A stretch of 15,331 nucleotides of DNA, from positions 1 to 15,331 of the forward strand of contig JANMNT010000098.1 of the NCBI GenBank assembly GCA_031368465.1, in the 5' to 3' direction. The stretch comes from UKL13-2 sp031368465 (GTDB lineage: Bacteria; Pseudomonadota; Gammaproteobacteria; Burkholderiales; Usitatibacteraceae). Below the pieces are notes generated by a model. That model was not told the DNA's origin. It did not search any database and was given only the letters and a program-made list of their open reading frames with translations. A program made the position numbers and the translations under genes. Below, piece after piece: positions 13,620 to 15,331 of the stretch; the stretch's first letter is position 1, and every line of letters begins with the position of its first letter.

Positions 13620-14843
13620 TCACTCGTAGCGCAGCGCTTCAACCGGCTTTAATGTTGATGCACGTTTTGCAGGATAGAAACCGAAGAAGATGCCGATCAC
13701 CGCAGAGAAGGTAAACGCGATGATGATGCCGGTCATGGAAATGCCCACTTCCATCGGTGAGAAGTTGGTGATGGCAACCGATCCTGCATAGGCGAGACCG
13801 ACGCCAATCGCGCCACCGCACACACAAATCACAATCGCTTCGGTCAAAAATTGCAGCAACACATCGCGGCGTTTTGCGCCCAGCGCCATACGAATACCGA
13901 TTTCGCGGGTCCGTTCGGTGACCGACACCAGCATGATATTCATGATGCCGATACCGCCAACCAGCAATGAAATCGAGCCGATTGCGCCGAGCAACAACGT
14001 CAACGCCGTGGCAATGCCCTGTGCAGCCTCGGCAATCGAGGCCAGATCGCGGATGGTGAAGTCGTCGTCCTGATCTTCACGAATGCGGTGGCGCACACGC
14101 AGCAACTGCGTCGCATCATAGACCGCATCCTGCACCTGTGCCGCACTGGCGGCTTGCGCCAACGCATAGTGAATGCTGCCGGGCTGACCCCAGCGGATCA
14201 GCTGCTGGCGGGCGGTGGAGAAGGGGACAAATACGGCGTCATCTTGATCGCCGCCGCCCAAATCGCTACCCTTGCTGGCCAACACGCCGATCACTTCAAA
14301 CGGGCGGTTGCGAATACGGATGGTTTGCCCGACCGGGTTGGATTCGCCATACAAATTACTGGCGACGGTGCCGCCGATGACGGCAACGCGTGAGGCCGAA
14401 CGAATCTCGATGTCACCGAACAAGGAGCCTTTGTCGGCTTCCCAGTCTTTAACCGTGAAAAAATCCGGCGTGACACCCATGACGTTGGCGTTCCAATTGG
14501 TTGTGCCACTGGCAACTTGAAACGGTTGCTGCACGATTGGTGCGACGGCATTAAACGACGGCAGCTGACCGATGGCCTGCGCGTCTGATAGGGTCAGCGT
14601 TTGCACCACACCGCGTCCGGCACGTACGCCGTTGGAGGTTGACGAGCCCGGGAAGATCACCATCACATTCGAGCCCATGGCGGAGATACGTTTATTAATG
14701 TCGCCGCTGACGGATTCGCCAATTGCCAGCATCAGCACCACCGCACCGACGCCAATAATGATGCCGAGCATTGTGAGGCCGGCGCGCAATCTGTTCATGC
14801 CCATTGCCCTGAATGCTTCGAGAAAAACCTGCATGAGATTCAT
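13620..14843 (-). CDS. MacB/FtsX-type ABC transporter permease
   Basis: The 407-aa protein has the four-helix MacB layout. A first helix is at about 22-42, followed by a large periplasmic MacB_PCD-type domain to about residue 270. Helix 2 lies in LTLLLGAIGSISLLVGGIGIMNI form near 278-303. The coupling segment TERTREIGIRMALGAKRRDV (309-328) follows, then two more helices and the typical end PVEALRYE. Such permeases work with a LolD/MacB-type ATPase and usually a periplasmic adaptor and TolC. They export macrolides, peptides, siderophores or lipoproteins; the substrate here is unknown. It is separate from its ATPase, unlike Escherichia coli MacB, where they are fused. GGAGC lies before ATG 14843. 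The ATG overlaps the TGA of the small remnant ORF upstream, so coupling is likely. Confidence 0.92.
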   Translation of the reverse strand: MNLMQVFLEAFRAMGMNRLRAGLTMLGIIIGVGAVVLMLAIGESVSGDINKRISAMGSNVMVIFPGSSTSNGVRAGRGVVQTLTLSDAQAIGQLPSFNAVAPIVQQPFQVASGTTNWNANVMGVTPDFFTVKDWEADKGSLFGDIEIRSASRVAVIGGTVASNLYGESNPVGQTIRIRNRPFEVIGVLASKGSDLGGGDQDDAVFVPFSTARQQLIRWGQPGSIHYALAQAASAAQVQDAVYDATQLLRVRHRIREDQDDDFTIRDLASIAEAAQGIATALTLLLGAIGSISLLVGGIGIMNIMLVSVTERTREIGIRMALGAKRRDVLLQFLTEAIVICVCGGAIGVGLAYAGSVAITNFSPMEVGISMTGIIIAFTFSAVIGIFFGFYPAKRASTLKPVEALRYE

Positions 14844-14992
14844 GATTTGCTCCGATCAACGGCCGCCTGCCGGGCATTTTCGCTGAATCGCGCTACGTCG
14901 ATCCCCGCAACATGCGCGGGGCCCCTCGCCACGGCGCTCTCCGCGATCCCCATTGCACGAAACGCTTCGAGAAAAACCTGCATGAGGTTCAT
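14840..14992 (-). pseudogene. Truncated duplicate of the permease start (50-codon ORF)
   Basis: ATG at 14992 opens a 50-codon frame whose first 15 residues, MNLMQVFLEAFRAMG, are identical to those of the downstream permease. The sequence then changes to an unrelated tail (IAESAVARGPAHVAGIDV and onward) and ends in TGA that overlaps the permease ATG. The 45 matching bases differ at six positions, all silent, which suggests that the copy was once a selected coding gene. GGA stands about eight bases before its ATG. A hairpin CCCCGC-N7-GCGGGG (14903-14921) lies in the tail. It may now act only as a translational leader. The frame is too short for any membrane domain. Confidence 0.7.
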
Positions 14993-15014
14993 TGTGAAAG
15001 TCCTTTATTGACGT

Positions 15015-15044
15015 GCGTTTCTAGCCATTTATGGCTGGAAACGC
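15015..15044. repeat. Long intercistronic hairpin
   Basis: GCGTTTCTAGCCA (15015-15027), loop TTTA, TGGCTGGAAACGC (15032-15044). Twelve of the thirteen positions are Watson-Crick pairs, and the remaining one is a T-G wobble. It lies between the ATPase stop and the remnant ORF. No T-run follows on either strand, so it is more likely an mRNA-stability or partial-attenuation element than a terminator. Confidence 0.6.
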
Positions 15045-15072
15045 TTGTGGCTATTGGTATTTGGCTGTCTGA

Positions 15073-15331
15073 TTACAGGTGTGCGTCTGCCACCGGCCCG
15101 TCGTAAGTGACGTAGCCGTCTTTCAACCGCACCAAGCGTTTGGCGTAGCGCGCCACATCCGGTTCGTGGGTCACAATCAGTATGCTCATGCCGTTTTCTT
15201 CATTCAAGCGCGTGAACAACTGCATGATCTCGGTCGACGTCGCCGTATCGAGGTTGCCGGTTGGCTCATCTGCCAGAATCAGCGCCGGTTCACACACAAG
15301 CGCACGAGAAATCGCCACACGCTGCTGCTGG
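15073..15331 (-). CDS. ABC transporter ATPase, MacB/LolD family, C-terminal part (5' end outside window)
   Basis: The frame runs off the window end; about 86 residues are present. It begins in the last residues of the ABC signature (QQQRVAISRAL), then Walker B with catalytic Glu in ALILADEPTGNLD, and the switch His in IVTHEPDVARYAKR. LKDGYVTYDG ends the protein, as in LolD/MacB-type subunits. It would supply ATP hydrolysis to the MacB-like permease downstream on the same strand. A periplasmic adaptor gene further upstream is expected but is outside the window. About 80 bases with a strong hairpin separate it from the remnant ORF. Confidence 0.92.
   Translation of the reverse strand, partial: QQQRVAISRALVCEPALILADEPTGNLDTATSTEIMQLFTRLNEENGMSILIVTHEPDVARYAKRLVRLKDGYVTYDGPVADAHL

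Noticed and set aside
14903..14921. GC-rich hairpin CCCCGC-N7-GCGGGG as a mobile-element end or CRISPR repeat
   Set aside because: Only one copy is present in the window and no flanking duplication or spacer pattern was seen.

Overview
The window looks like a piece of a Gram-negative, probably beta- or gammaproteobacterial, chromosome. The evidence is class III-signal type IV pilins behind a consensus sigma-54 promoter, a CRP/Vfr-type site, a MacB-like ABC exporter and a GspE/PilB-type ATPase. Base composition is moderately GC-rich by eye. No tRNA, rRNA, CRISPR array, transposase or phage gene was seen. The genus cannot be named from this sequence alone.

Region 1 (1-5805, all plus strand) is a signalling and secretion module. 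It holds the 3' end of an FHA-domain gene, a metallo-beta-lactamase-fold protein resembling class II cyclic-nucleotide phosphodiesterases, a 799-aa GAF + MshEN-like + GspE/PilB ATPase, and a 555-aa GAF + HD-GYP c-di-GMP phosphodiesterase. No platform protein, pilin or secretin gene lies beside the ATPase. The cluster therefore reads as a second-messenger-controlled motor or regulator and not as a complete type II secretion or type IV pilus operon. This is the part most likely to be an under-described system.

Region 2 (5806-12141) is a glycan-assembly island on both strands. A minus-strand pair encodes a GT4 glycosyltransferase and a large GT-C-like membrane protein. A divergent plus-strand pair encodes a polyprenyl-phosphate-type GT2 with four C-terminal membrane helices and a SAM methyltransferase. 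A minus-strand GtrA flippase-like gene and a second plus-strand methyltransferase follow. Together they suggest lipid-linked sugar synthesis, flipping and transfer on the outer face of the inner membrane. The acceptor could be an O-antigen, another polysaccharide or the nearby pilin.

Region 3 (12142-13619) is a type IV pilin locus. A long upstream region carries a perfect CRP-type palindrome, a CTTGG-type inverted repeat, a consensus sigma-54 promoter and a short leader that folds as three consecutive hairpins ending at the Shine-Dalgarno sequence. Two tandem PilA-like pilins follow, separated by a strong intrinsic terminator.

Region 4 (13620-15331, minus strand) is the end of a MacB-like ABC export operon. 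It contains the C-terminal part of the ATPase, an intercistronic hairpin, a 50-codon remnant of a duplicated permease start, and an intact FtsX/MacB permease.

A plausible common thread is surface structures under second-messenger control. The cyclic-nucleotide PDE-like enzyme, the HD-GYP enzyme and the CRP-type site upstream of the pilin could belong to one circuit, but this is inference from proximity.
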